Source: Acidisarcina sp963790505 (GTDB lineage: Bacteria > Acidobacteriota > Terriglobia > Terriglobales > Acidobacteriaceae). Taken from it: DNA of 64,000 bases. This document shows, one piece after another, positions 14,440-24,017 of this stretch. The position numbers and the translations under genes are program-made. How positions within the stretch are numbered: position 1 is the stretch's first letter; each line of letters opens with the position of its first letter. Under the pieces are notes generated by a model that made no database searches, had not been told where the DNA came from, and was given only the letters and a program-made list of their open reading frames with translations. The stretch covers positions 806,001-870,000 of the forward strand of contig CAWBOT010000005.1 in NCBI GenBank assembly GCA_963790505.1. Reading direction: 5' to 3'.

Positions 14440-16398
14440 ATGACTTATAGCGATAAAGAGTTGGGGATGGGACGGAAGATCACCCGGCGGGATTTTATGA
14501 ACGGCGTGGCGATGAGTATCGGCGCGACCGCAATTCCTCAGGCCATGCATGGGCAGGCCAACGAGACAGAGGCGCAGAACGTTCCTGGCTACTATCCACC
14601 GGCGACGACGGGGATGCGCGGCACGCATGAAGGTTCCTACACGGTGGCCCATGCGGTACGGGATGGAAGTTTCTGGGACCACGCCGGTGCGGCCGAGTCC
14701 ACTGGAGAGAGCTACGATCTGGTGGTGGTGGGATGCGGCATCAGCGGGCTCGCAGCGGCGCGCTTCTATCGGCAGGCAGCGGGGCCGGGTGCACGGGTGC
14801 TGATCCTCGATCCGCTGGACGATTTCGGCGGCCATGCCAAGCGGAATGAGTTCAGTGTGAACGGGACGAAGATGCTCGGCTTTGGCGGAACCTATGCGAT
14901 CGAGAGCCCTGAGCCGTACAGCCCGGTGGCCAAGGGAGTTATCCAGGAGCTGGGCATCGATGTCGAGAGCTTCAGCCACGTCGCCGACAAGAAGCTGTTT
15001 TCATCGCTTGGACTCGAGCCGAAGATATTCTTCGACAAAGAAAGCTTTGGCAGCGACAAGCTGGTGGTGAACCCAGCGCCGATATGGGGCGGGAAGGTAG
15101 CGACGGGCGGCGATAATGAGACGTGGAAGCGATTTGCCGCCGAAGCGCCGCTGAACGATCAGGCCAAGTCGGACTATCTTCGATTGAATAAGTCTGCTAT
15201 CGATCTTATGCCCGGCCTATCTTCCGACCAGAAGAAAGCTAAACTGGCGCGGATGAGTTACGCGGCTTACCTGACGGAGTTATTCAAGGTGGATCCGCAG
15301 ATAGTTATGGTGATGCAAGCCTATCCGCAGCCACTCTATGGGATTGGCATCGACGCGGTGGCCGCCCAGGATGCGTGGGGACTTGGCCTGCCGGGCTTCA
15401 ATGGACTCAAACTAGCGCCCGGAGCGGGGCCGGGCATGAACCGGGACGCGATCCCGAACGAAGAGGCGGAGAAATATTTCTTCCATTTTCCCGACGGCAA
15501 CGCCTCGATCGCGCGCTTATTGGTGCGGGGCCTGGTTCCGGAGGCTGTGCCGGGCAGCAACGCACAGGATGTTGTGACGGCGAAGATGAGTTACGACCGT
15601 CTCGACCGCGCATCGAACAAAGTGAGGATTCGACTGAGCAGCACCGTCGTGGAGGTGAAGCATGTGGGCGACATCGCGACCGCCAAGGAGGTCGAGGTCA
15701 CCTATTCGCAGCAGGGCAGGCTGAAGACGGTGCGTGCGGCACACTGCGTGCTGGCTTGCTGGCACACGATGATTCCTTACATTAGCTCAGAGCTGCCCGA
15801 TGCTCAGGTGGCCGCTCTGCGGTCGGCGGAGAAGGTGCCGATCGTTTACACCAACGTGGCGCTGCGCAACTGGCAGGCGTTTGTGAAGCTGAAGGCAGGT
15901 TCGACTTACGCGCCGGGGAGCTACTTTACGAATGTGAACCTCGATCAGCGGGTGAGCATTGGCGACTACCACGCAACTACAAAGCCAGATGAGCCGATCG
16001 TGCTGACGATGCATCGTTTCCCTTGCAAGCCGGGGTTGCCGGCGAGAAGCCAGCATCGCGCAGGGCGCGCGCAACTCTACAGCACACCGTTTGACGTTTT
16101 TGAGCGGAACATCCGCGAGCAACTGGCGCGAAGCCTGGGCAGCGGCGGTTTCGACCCCGCAAATGACATCGCCGCCATTACCGTGAACCGTTGGCCGCAC
16201 GGTTATGCGTATGAATACAACTCGCTGTGGGACCCGTTCTGGCTGGATGGCGGACCGCAGCCTTGCGTTGCGGCGCGCCAGCCGTTTGGCCGTGTTGCGA
16301 TTGCCAACGCCGACGCCGATGCATATGCGTACACGGACTGCGCCATCGACCAGGCGTATCGAGCGGTCTCAGAGTTGAAGGTGAGTCAGAAGAGCTAG
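14440..16398 (+). CDS. Tat-exported FAD/NAD(P)-binding oxidoreductase, spermidine dehydrogenase-like
   Basis: 652 residues. A twin-arginine signal (KITRRDFMNG) is followed by 'GYYPPATTGMRGTHEGSY', a stretch typical of the SpdH-like group, then the FAD motif 'YDLVVVGCGISGLAAARFY' (about 90-110) and 'LDPLDDFGGHAKRNEF'. The C-terminus has 'RWPHGYAYEYNSLWDP' and 'FGRVAIANADADAYAYTDCAIDQAYRA', the second FAD contact. Homologues include Pseudomonas spermidine dehydrogenase, which cleaves spermidine in the periplasm. Function is assigned from remembered family pattern, so the substrate is moderately sure at best. It lies downstream of a monoamine oxidase and upstream of an MFS transporter. Confidence 0.78.
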   Translation: MTYSDKELGMGRKITRRDFMNGVAMSIGATAIPQAMHGQANETEAQNVPGYYPPATTGMRGTHEGSYTVAHAVRDGSFWDHAGAAESTGESYDLVVVGCGISGLAAARFYRQAAGPGARVLILDPLDDFGGHAKRNEFSVNGTKMLGFGGTYAIESPEPYSPVAKGVIQELGIDVESFSHVADKKLFSSLGLEPKIFFDKESFGSDKLVVNPAPIWGGKVATGGDNETWKRFAAEAPLNDQAKSDYLRLNKSAIDLMPGLSSDQKKAKLARMSYAAYLTELFKVDPQIVMVMQAYPQPLYGIGIDAVAAQDAWGLGLPGFNGLKLAPGAGPGMNRDAIPNEEAEKYFFHFPDGNASIARLLVRGLVPEAVPGSNAQDVVTAKMSYDRLDRASNKVRIRLSSTVVEVKHVGDIATAKEVEVTYSQQGRLKTVRAAHCVLACWHTMIPYISSELPDAQVAALRSAEKVPIVYTNVALRNWQAFVKLKAGSTYAPGSYFTNVNLDQRVSIGDYHATTKPDEPIVLTMHRFPCKPGLPARSQHRAGRAQLYSTPFDVFERNIREQLARSLGSGGFDPANDIAAITVNRWPHGYAYEYNSLWDPFWLDGGPQPCVAARQPFGRVAIANADADAYAYTDCAIDQAYRAVSELKVSQKS

Positions 16399-16427
16399 TT
16401 TCAATTTCGTCGGGGAAAGAGGCGGGT

Positions 16428-17774
16428 ATGTCAGTCATCGAGCCAACGGTACCGGACGCTCTTCATCCCGCCCCAGGAGACGACGATGCCGGCGTAGAAA
16501 TCGGCCGATCGGCGGTGCGCAAGGCGAGCTGGCGGCTGGTTCCGCTCATTGCGCTTGGCTACGGCACGGCCTATATGGATCGGGTCAACATCAGCTTTGC
16601 CTCGCTGCAGATGAATCGCGATCTGCACTTCAGCGCGACGGTGTATGGATTTGGCGCGGGACTGTTCTTCCTGAGCTATGCGGCCTGCGAGGTGCCGTCG
16701 AATCTGTTGCTAGTGCGGTTTGGGGCACGGCGCTGGCTGGCGCGGATCATGTTGACGTGGGGAGTGCTGGCGATTTCCATGATGTTTGTGAAGACCGCGC
16801 CGCAATTCTATGCGGTGCGGTTTCTGCTGGGCGTGGCCGAGGCAGGCTTCTTTCCGGGTGTTCTCTACTACCTGATGCAGTGGTTCCCGCCAGAGACGCG
16901 AGCTCGGGCGGTGAGCGGGTTTTATGTCTCGCTGCCGCTCAGTTCGGTGGTGATGGGCAGCGTGGCCGGCGCTCTGCTGAACCTGCAGGGGCGTCTGGGG
17001 CTGGCGGGCTGGCAGTGGCTCTTTCTGGTGGAGGGCATGCCCGCCATTCTCCTGAGCATTGTCTTCCTGTTGTTTCTGGCAGACACTCCGGCCGACGCCA
17101 AATGGCTCAGCCCCGAGGAGCAAACGTGGCTTCTTGACCGGATTCGAATCGATGCGGCCTCCGGCGGTCATAGTCACGACGTGACCCGGGCGCTACTCGA
17201 TCCGCGAGTTTTGCAGATGGGGCTGGTCTTTCTGTGCATGCTGGGCGCGGGCTATGCGTATACATTTTCGGCGCCGGCGATCCTGCAGAAGCTGACGGGC
17301 TTTGACGCCACGCGAGTTGGCTTTCTGATCGCGGGCATGGGCATTCTTGCGGCATTTGGGATGGTGCTGAATGCGCTGCACTCCGATCGCAGCGTAGAGC
17401 GATATTGGCACGTGATCGTTCCATTCCTGATTATCGCGGGGGGCTATGGGGTTGGCGGGGCTGCGCGGCACCCTTGGTTGGCGGTACCGGCGCTCGTTGT
17501 TTCGGTGATGAGCTTTAGCTCTCTGCTCGGGCCTTTACTTGCCATACCTCCTACCTTTCTTAAGGGCAAATCGATGGCGGCCGGCATTGCGGCAATGAAT
17601 ACGATCGGCATGGTCGGGGGTTTCCTCGGGCCCTACTGGATGGGCCTTGCGAAAGACTTTACGGGCGACTACCAACACGGACTCTTGACCCTCACTATCC
17701 CGAGTTTGATGGCAGCCGGAATTATGCTGCACATGCGAAGAAATGCGATGCGGGTCGAAGGCTTGCCGAAATAA
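16428..17774 (+). CDS. MFS transporter, anion:cation symporter (ACS) type
   Basis: 448 residues from ATG 16428, which has a GAGGCGGG site; the open frame runs back to 16227 inside the preceding gene. The ACS pattern is clear: 'ALGYGTAYMDRVNISFA' in helix 1, 'GLFFLSYAACEVPSNLLLVRFGARRWLARIM' blocks, 'GVAEAGFFPGVLYYLMQWFP' and about 12 helices. ACS members carry organic anions such as glucarate, tartrate, phthalate or nicotinate. The 29-base gap to the oxidase gene suggests one transcript, so it may import or export a product of the amine pathway. The substrate is unknown. Confidence 0.87.
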   Translation: MSVIEPTVPDALHPAPGDDDAGVEIGRSAVRKASWRLVPLIALGYGTAYMDRVNISFASLQMNRDLHFSATVYGFGAGLFFLSYAACEVPSNLLLVRFGARRWLARIMLTWGVLAISMMFVKTAPQFYAVRFLLGVAEAGFFPGVLYYLMQWFPPETRARAVSGFYVSLPLSSVVMGSVAGALLNLQGRLGLAGWQWLFLVEGMPAILLSIVFLLFLADTPADAKWLSPEEQTWLLDRIRIDAASGGHSHDVTRALLDPRVLQMGLVFLCMLGAGYAYTFSAPAILQKLTGFDATRVGFLIAGMGILAAFGMVLNALHSDRSVERYWHVIVPFLIIAGGYGVGGAARHPWLAVPALVVSVMSFSSLLGPLLAIPPTFLKGKSMAAGIAAMNTIGMVGGFLGPYWMGLAKDFTGDYQHGLLTLTIPSLMAAGIMLHMRRNAMRVEGLPK

Positions 17775-17779
17775 GGGCC

Positions 17780-19993
17780 TTACTTGCCCAGTAAGCCACC
17801 CAGTGCGTTACCCAGCGGATTGGCCTGGGTTGGCTGTGACTTCTTGCTGCCGGCACCTTGAATTGCATTGAGGGCCCCGCTGGTGGCAAGGCCGGTTACG
17901 TCGGGTGTGAAGACCGGGTTGCTGGTGGTTCCGCTGATAGCGACGGGGATGCCGTTCTTCAACGCGCCTCCGGCGAAACTCCCTATGCCTCCCGTAGAAC
18001 CGCCGCCACCGCCTGGAATCATGCCCATCAGCTGGCCGGCGATTCCGGCGGTTGAAGAAGCACTGGAGCTTGTGCCGCCGGTGACGCTGCCGAGGGCGGT
18101 CAGCTTCAGCACCATCTGATAATTCAGGGCACCGGCGGCGCTGACGGTTCCGTTACCGGTCGCGGAGCCGAGAGCCGGCATCACCAGCGCCACGTTGTCG
18201 GTGCGAATGTCTCCGTCGGCGACGCGAATGTTCATTCTGAGAGACCGGATGGCGGTCGCGGAGCCAGTGCGGGAGCCACCACCGGTGAATGCGGTGAGGG
18301 CTGAGAGCCTGGAGCCCAAATCGAAGCCGCTTAGCTGAGTGTTATCGATAGCCACGGGACCGGTGACGACCGGATTGGCCGTGGAGCCGGTGATGGCGAG
18401 CGTGGTAGTGAGTGTTCCTCCCTGAAGACGCGAACCGGGGGGCAGGTGGACCCCGAGAGCAGGAACGAAAGCCTGCAACTCGTCGATGGAAGCCGACTGC
18501 GTGGCCAGTCTCAGGTTGATCGCAGTGGCGGGCCCACTCCTCTGGTAGGTCCCGGCGATGCCGATGGGAGTTTTGCCGACGTTGACGGTCGTGTTCTGGA
18601 TTGTTCCGGAAAGCGCTGCGAGATTGTCACTCAAGGTGAAGCTGGCGTCGACGGGCATGGATGACGGCGCACCATTTTTCGCCAGCCGGATTCCATCGAC
18701 ATGAGCGGCGCCGCTGGCGTTGAGCGCTTCTCCGTTCGAGGTCGCTTTTGCTTCAAGGTTGGCGATGCCGCCGATGCCGGCATCGGGCGCAAGCAGCCCG
18801 CTCGCTGCCAAGTCGATGTGCTTCATGGAGACCTGGGCATCGAAGGGCGTTGCCGAGGAGTTCTGTTGATTCAGGGGGCCGGCATGGCCGGTGGCATTGA
18901 CGCTTCCCCCTGCGGGGAGTTGGGCAGTAAGCGTAAAAGGCGCGGAGGTGCCGGCGGAGAAGTTGGTGAGACTGGCATTGAGCTGCTGATAGGCAAAGCC
19001 TGCGGGCTGTTTGCCGGGCTGGGCGAAGGCGATGGCGCCGTTCTTCACCTCGAGCTTGTCGAGAGAGAAGTTATTGAGCATCGTGTTGGAGGAAGCCTGC
19101 GCAGGTGATGGTTTCGCCGGTGTGTTGCCGCTGCTGAGGGTGATACGGGGCGAGTCCACGACCAGGTTGGTGACGTGCAACAGGCTCCCGTTCCAGAGCG
19201 CATTAGCGACGACGGAGTCGATGCTGCCGCTGACTCCGGCGGCCGCATCGACGAAGCCTGCGGCGAGCGGATCGAGGTGCTTGAGTTCCAGGTGCGCCGA
19301 GAAAGGAGTCAGCGAGGCATCCCGCTGGTTGATGGGGCCAGCATTCCCGGCAATGGAGACGCTGCCGCCTGCTGGAAGGGTAGCGGAGGCAGTGTAGGGG
19401 AACTGCTTTTCAAAGGAGAAGTTCTTCACATCGAGATTGAGCTTGTCGTAGACGCGGTCGGGAAGGGGTGGAGTTCCTGCCGAGGGAATGCTTCCGATGA
19501 GTAGCTGACCGTTGTCGACGCTCACATGGCCAACGGTGAGACCAGGGATCATGTCGCCTGTCTCTTTCTGTTTGCCGGGGGTCTTGGTGGAGGAGTTGCC
19601 GATGCTGGAATAATTCCAGCCGCCATTGCCGGTGCGGAGGAGCCTGATTTTTGGAGAAGTGAGCGTAAAGCCCTGGATGTGGAGCTGTTTGCTGAAGAGG
19701 AGGGGGAGAACCTCGACGCCGATCTTGACTGATTCTGCCTGCAGGAAGGGCTGGTTGCTGAAGGCGGGGTCGTCTGCTATCGCGGTGTTCTCGGCAATCA
19801 GGCTGCCAGACCAGACGGAGAAGGTCAGTTTCCCCATTGTGACCTGGCGGCCGAGAGAGTTTGACAGGGTGGTCTGGATTCGGCTGCGGAAGCTGTCGGC
19901 GTTCAGGAACAGGGGGACGCAGGCTATCACCAGCAAAACAAAGGCAATCACTGAGCCGGCGGCGATGAGGATATAGCGGTTTCGGATAGTCAT
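17780..19993 (-). CDS. AsmA family protein
   Basis: 737 residues. One N-terminal membrane anchor (about 8-30) is followed by the AsmA start 'FRSRIQTTLSNSLGRQVTMGKL' and a long periplasmic beta-rich body. Two internal segments resemble each other: PAGGSVSIAGNAGPINQRDA... (about 205-265) and PAGGSVNATGHAGPLNQQNS... (about 345-405). The C-terminal AsmA_2-like part has 'GGTLTTTLAITGSTANPVVTG' and a 'GIPVAISGTTSNPVFTPDV' end. Family members are bridge-like proteins thought to move phospholipids between membranes or to affect outer-membrane assembly. The gene converges with the MFS gene (5-base gap). Confidence 0.85.
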   Translation of the reverse strand: MTIRNRYILIAAGSVIAFVLLVIACVPLFLNADSFRSRIQTTLSNSLGRQVTMGKLTFSVWSGSLIAENTAIADDPAFSNQPFLQAESVKIGVEVLPLLFSKQLHIQGFTLTSPKIRLLRTGNGGWNYSSIGNSSTKTPGKQKETGDMIPGLTVGHVSVDNGQLLIGSIPSAGTPPLPDRVYDKLNLDVKNFSFEKQFPYTASATLPAGGSVSIAGNAGPINQRDASLTPFSAHLELKHLDPLAAGFVDAAAGVSGSIDSVVANALWNGSLLHVTNLVVDSPRITLSSGNTPAKPSPAQASSNTMLNNFSLDKLEVKNGAIAFAQPGKQPAGFAYQQLNASLTNFSAGTSAPFTLTAQLPAGGSVNATGHAGPLNQQNSSATPFDAQVSMKHIDLAASGLLAPDAGIGGIANLEAKATSNGEALNASGAAHVDGIRLAKNGAPSSMPVDASFTLSDNLAALSGTIQNTTVNVGKTPIGIAGTYQRSGPATAINLRLATQSASIDELQAFVPALGVHLPPGSRLQGGTLTTTLAITGSTANPVVTGPVAIDNTQLSGFDLGSRLSALTAFTGGGSRTGSATAIRSLRMNIRVADGDIRTDNVALVMPALGSATGNGTVSAAGALNYQMVLKLTALGSVTGGTSSSASSTAGIAGQLMGMIPGGGGGSTGGIGSFAGGALKNGIPVAISGTTSNPVFTPDVTGLATSGALNAIQGAGSKKSQPTQANPLGNALGGLLGK

Positions 19994-20121
19994 AGCGATG
20001 CTCCCGTAGTATGAGCCTTTTGGATGCCCGGTGCACGACGTTAGTTGCGAGCCGTGGAGCCGCCGACCGATCGGGCCGCACAGATAGAAGATTCGGGCGC
20101 AGGCTTACTCCTGTGGCAAAA

Positions 20122-20136
20122 CCACATAAGTTGTGG
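20122..20136. promoter_or_regulatory. Candidate PadR operator
   Basis: Perfect inverted repeat CCACA-TAAGT-TGTGG, with a further ATGTGG at 20144-20149, ends about 35 bases before the padR start. PadR repressors usually bind short dyads over their own promoter, so autoregulation is plausible. Binding has not been shown. Confidence 0.4.
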
Positions 20137-20171
20137 AATACTGATGTGGCAATCGCACAGGAGAGCCAAGA

Positions 20172-20522
20172 ATGGCAGAATCCAAACTCGATCTTTTGCA
20201 GGGCACGCTGGACCTGATGGTCCTGCAGACGCTGGCCACGATGGGCGCGCTGCATGGTTATGGCATTGCGAGACGCATTGAACAGGTGAGTGGAGACGAG
20301 GTGCTGCTCAACCAGGGCACGATTTATGCGTCGCTGGTGCGCCTGCAGCAGCGGGGATGGATCGCCGCGAAATGGGGTACCTCAGAAAACAATCGGAAGG
20401 CCAAGTTTTATTCGCTAACGAGGAGCGGCCGCAAGCAGCTGGCGGAGGACGCCGCCTATTGGGGGCGGCTTTCGGGAGTGATGGGGCGAGTATTGGCGAT
20501 GTCGACGAAAGGACCAGAGTAA
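20172..20522 (+). CDS. PadR family transcriptional regulator
   Basis: 116 residues with the PadR winged-helix pattern: 'LLQGTLDLMVLQTLATMGALHGYGIARRIEQ', 'EVLLNQGTIYASLVRLQQRGWI' and 'RKAKFYSLTRSGRKQL'. It is the short form that lacks a large C-terminal effector domain. Its TAA shares one base with the ATG of the next gene (20522), so the regulator and the permease are coupled, the standard acidobacterial PadR-ADOP arrangement. It probably represses this operon in response to a membrane or drug-like signal. Confidence 0.93.
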   Translation: MAESKLDLLQGTLDLMVLQTLATMGALHGYGIARRIEQVSGDEVLLNQGTIYASLVRLQQRGWIAAKWGTSENNRKAKFYSLTRSGRKQLAEDAAYWGRLSGVMGRVLAMSTKGPE

Positions 20523-23161
20523 TGGGTGCTCTTCGGCGAGCAATCGGTCGCATTCGGGCGTTCTTTCACAAGCAGGCGCATGACTCAGAGCTGGAAGCGG
20601 AGGTCGCCGCTCACCTTGATCTGGCGATTGAAGAGAACATCGCACGGGGCATGTCGCTCGGGGAAGCGAAGCGGCAGGCGCTGCTCCGCTTTGGCGGCGT
20701 GCAGCAGGCGAGGGAACATCAGCGCGAGACCCGTGGGCTGCCATGGCTGGACATTCTTGGGCAGGACCTGCGCTTCACCTTGCGCACCCTGCGGCGCGAC
20801 CGTGCCTTCGCGATCGTCGCGGTGCTGATACTCGCGCTGGGAATTGGCGCGAACATCGTGGTCTTCAGCGTGGTGAATACGATCCTGTTGCGACCGCTGC
20901 CGTTCCCGAATCCTCAGGAGCTGGTGCGGATCACGGCAGCGCATCCGACCTGCGGAGAATCGTGCAGGACTTACTCCTCCGACGCCAGTGAGGAGTATCG
21001 GGAGCGAAACAAGTCGTTTCAAGATGTCACTGGTTATTTCGCGTTTACCGGTCCGGACAACTTCAAGCTGATGGGACAGGGCGCGCCGAAGCCGGTCACG
21101 GGGTTGCTGGTGATGAGCAATTTCTTCCAGACACTCGGGGTGCAGCCTTCGCTTGGACGCCTATTCCTTCCTGAAGAGGCGGCGCAGCACGCGCGGCCGG
21201 TCGTGTTGCTGACCCATGCTTTTTGGAGGAGGCAGTTCGGCGGCGACTCGAACATCATTGGGAAGGCGGTGGACTTCGACAGCACCCAGGTGACGGTGGT
21301 GGGGGTTCTGCCCGAGAGTTTCGACTTCGGGTCGGTCTTTTCTCCGGGGGAGAAAGTCGACGTTTTTGTTCCGTACGTCATGAAGGACTTCGAGCAGGAC
21401 GGCAACGATCTTGCGCTGGTGGGTCGTCTTAAGCCTGGAGTCACGTTGGGTGAGGCGCAGGCCGAGGCGGATAGCCTCTTTCCCAAGCTCGATCTGGATC
21501 TGACGCATCCGGAATATCACGCCGAGTATACGGCGAGTTTGTTCACGCTGAAGGATTATGTCAGCGGCAGCCTGCGGCGGTCGCTGATTGTCTTGTGGTC
21601 CGCGGTTGGAGTGATCCTGCTCATCGTCTGTGTGAACCTCTCAAACCTGTTGCTGGCACGGGCGGCCGCGCGCAGCAAGGAGTTCGCGATGCGGAGCGCG
21701 CTCGGCGCAGGACGTGGGCGGCTGGTCCGCCAACTGCTGACGGAGAGCCTGGTGCTTTCAGGCGTTGGGGCGGTGCTGGGGCTGGGCATCGCATTTGCTA
21801 CGGTGACCTGGCTCGCTCATCAGGGATCGATCGCACTACCGCTGCTGAGCAGTATTCGCATCGATGGGACTGCGCTAGGCTGGACGGTGTTGATCGCGTT
21901 TGCAGCTGCGCTGTTTTTCGGGATTGCTCCGGGGCTCAGGATCTCCTCCGGCAATCTGCAGGAGGTGCTGAAGGATTCCGGCCATGGAACGAGTGCAGGG
22001 AGAAAGCATGACCGGATGCGATCGGTGCTGGTGATTTCGGAGGTGGCTCTGGCGTGCGTGCTGCTGGTGGGCGCAGGACTTTTGCTGCGCAGCTTCCTGA
22101 AGGTGATGGACGTCGATCTTGGGTTCCAGCCAAGCCAGGCTTCGGCGATCAGCGTGGACTATCCCGGCGGTGACGGTGCAAAGCGATGGGGGACCTGGCA
22201 AGAGGTCATCGGGCGGGTAGAAGCGATTCCCGGCGTTGATACAGTCGGGATCACCGATAACCTACCGCTCAGCAGGAATCGAAGCTGGGGTATCGACGTC
22301 AAGGGTAAGGACTACCCCAAGGGTTATCTTCAGGGCACCTTCGTCTACATCGTTTCGCCGAGGTATCTGAAGGCGATCGGGATGCGGCTGGTTGCAGGGC
22401 GTGACATCGCCTGGAGCGACGGTCCCAAGGACGAGAAGGTGGTCATCATCAATCAGACGGTCGCCAACAAGCTCTGGCCCGGAGAAGACCCGGTTGGGCG
22501 GATGGCGCAAGTAGGTGCGGACGATGTCCGGGTGATCGGCGTGGTGGCTGACGTTCACGAAAGCAGCGCGGAGAGCGCGGCAGGATGGCAGATGTATCTG
22601 CCGGCGAGCCAGCAGGGGCCGGAAGGGGCGGAGCTGGTCGTTCGCTCCAAGCTGCCACCGCAGACGCTTGCGCCGGCGGTGATGGCTACGCTGCGCTCGA
22701 TCAATCCCGGCCAACCGGCGACCGAGTTCAAGCCGATCCAGGGGCTGGTCGATCATGCCGTCTCGCCGAGGCGATTCTTTGTGATGCTGGTCGGCGTCTT
22801 TGCGGGTCTTGGGCTGCTCTTAGCGTCGCTGGGCATCTACGGCGTGATCTCGTATTCGGTGACGCAACGTACCCAGGAGATTGGAATCCGCATGGCGCTG
22901 GGCGCAACACAGGGACGCGTCCAGCTGGGAATCATCGGCAGAACGCTTGGCCTCGCGGCGACAGGGATTGCGGTGGGAGCGCTCGCGTCGTTGGCCGTGT
23001 CAGGGCTGATCGCGTCTCTGCTCTTCGGGACGGCGCCGACCGATCCGGTGACCTTTGCAGTCATCGCATTCCTGCTGGGGGCGGTGGCGATTCTTGCGGG
23101 GTATATTCCGGCGCGAAGGGCTTCGCGGATCGATCCGATGGTCGCGCTGCGCAACAACTAG
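20522..23161 (+). CDS. MacB-like ABC transporter permease, acidobacterial duplicated orphan permease (ADOP)
   Basis: 879 residues from ATG 20522; the open frame extends to 20357 inside padR but coupling favours 20522. The N-terminus (1-75) has the ADOP helical segment 'DSELEAEVAAHLDLAIEENI' and 'RQALLRFGGVQQAREHQRE'. Then come two MacB periplasmic core plus FtsX units: first helix 'VAVLILALGIGANIVVFSVVN', 'EFAMRSALGAGRGRLVRQLL' near 450, second 'QEIGIRMALGATQGRV' near 790, and 'YIPARRASRIDPMVALR' at the end. ADOPs have no ATPase gene beside them, as here. Their role is unknown; efflux or envelope mechanics is assumed. Confidence 0.93.
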   Translation: MGALRRAIGRIRAFFHKQAHDSELEAEVAAHLDLAIEENIARGMSLGEAKRQALLRFGGVQQAREHQRETRGLPWLDILGQDLRFTLRTLRRDRAFAIVAVLILALGIGANIVVFSVVNTILLRPLPFPNPQELVRITAAHPTCGESCRTYSSDASEEYRERNKSFQDVTGYFAFTGPDNFKLMGQGAPKPVTGLLVMSNFFQTLGVQPSLGRLFLPEEAAQHARPVVLLTHAFWRRQFGGDSNIIGKAVDFDSTQVTVVGVLPESFDFGSVFSPGEKVDVFVPYVMKDFEQDGNDLALVGRLKPGVTLGEAQAEADSLFPKLDLDLTHPEYHAEYTASLFTLKDYVSGSLRRSLIVLWSAVGVILLIVCVNLSNLLLARAAARSKEFAMRSALGAGRGRLVRQLLTESLVLSGVGAVLGLGIAFATVTWLAHQGSIALPLLSSIRIDGTALGWTVLIAFAAALFFGIAPGLRISSGNLQEVLKDSGHGTSAGRKHDRMRSVLVISEVALACVLLVGAGLLLRSFLKVMDVDLGFQPSQASAISVDYPGGDGAKRWGTWQEVIGRVEAIPGVDTVGITDNLPLSRNRSWGIDVKGKDYPKGYLQGTFVYIVSPRYLKAIGMRLVAGRDIAWSDGPKDEKVVIINQTVANKLWPGEDPVGRMAQVGADDVRVIGVVADVHESSAESAAGWQMYLPASQQGPEGAELVVRSKLPPQTLAPAVMATLRSINPGQPATEFKPIQGLVDHAVSPRRFFVMLVGVFAGLGLLLASLGIYGVISYSVTQRTQEIGIRMALGATQGRVQLGIIGRTLGLAATGIAVGALASLAVSGLIASLLFGTAPTDPVTFAVIAFLLGAVAILAGYIPARRASRIDPMVALRNN

Positions 23162-23195
23162 CCAGAGACGCTCGTGCTCCGGTTACCATCTTTGA

Positions 23196-24017
23196 ATGTT
23201 CTGGCGCTCATGCGTGCTCTGGCTTTGCCTAGCGGGAACCATACCCGCGCAGGGTCAGGACAAGATCTGTGGAGCAGATGCGCAAAGTACGATCTCCACC
23301 GACCGGCCGCAGGTGACGAGCTCCAGCATCGTTGTGCCATGCGGATCTTTGCAGTTCGAGAACGGGTTTCAGGAGACGAGCGCGGGCGGCCAGAACGCTT
23401 ACGATCTTCCCGAGACAGCGGTGCGGTTTGGTATTGCCCGCAGGACGGAGCTTCGATTTGGGGTTCCGGACTACTACTGGAATTTTGGAACCTCTTCTGG
23501 CGCGGCGAGCGGCTTCGGCGACCTTAGCGCGGGATTCAAACAACAGCTGGGGCCGACGAAGGGGAAGGTCGATGTGTCGATCGTGTCTTCGGTGAGTTTT
23601 CCAACTGGGGCGAACGCGATCTCGAGTCATGGCTATGACCCGACGATTCAGCTTCCGTGGTCGCGGGGGCTCTCGAAGAACTGGACGATCGCGGGAATGT
23701 TTTCGGTGAGTTGGCCGACCCAGCCTTCGCCGAGTCAAATTGCGCCGACTCAAAGCACGCAGCGAAACCGGACCGGGCAAGGCAGCGTGTATTTCGATCG
23801 CCAGCTGACGACGCCGTGGGACGCATGGGTTGAATATTCCGGGTCGTTTCCGCAGCGCGGCGGTCCACAGAACCTCATCGATTTCGGAACCTCGTACAAG
23901 ATCTCTCCGCACCAGCAACTCGATTTTCATGCGGGCTTTGGGCTTTCTTCGTCGGCGCCCGACCACTTGATTGGCGTGGGCTACTCGGTTCGCTTCCAGG
24001 TGATGCGGGCTAGGTGA
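23196..24017 (+). CDS. Outer-membrane beta-barrel protein, MetA-pathway 'transporter' family
   Basis: 273 residues. A signal peptide (hydrophobic core to IPAQG) is followed by 'ISTDRPQVTSSSIVVPCGSLQFENGF', 'ETAVRFGIARRTELRFGVPDYY', 'GFGDLSAGFKQQLGP' and a series of alternating strands ending in an aromatic/Arg terminal strand (VRFQVMRAR). This matches the exported family labelled transporter or phenol-degradation MetA-like, predicted barrels of unknown cargo. It starts 34 bases after the ADOP gene and may belong to that operon. The stop overlaps the next frame (GTGA, 24014-24017). Confidence 0.7.
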   Translation: MFWRSCVLWLCLAGTIPAQGQDKICGADAQSTISTDRPQVTSSSIVVPCGSLQFENGFQETSAGGQNAYDLPETAVRFGIARRTELRFGVPDYYWNFGTSSGAASGFGDLSAGFKQQLGPTKGKVDVSIVSSVSFPTGANAISSHGYDPTIQLPWSRGLSKNWTIAGMFSVSWPTQPSPSQIAPTQSTQRNRTGQGSVYFDRQLTTPWDAWVEYSGSFPQRGGPQNLIDFGTSYKISPHQQLDFHAGFGLSSSAPDHLIGVGYSVRFQVMRAR

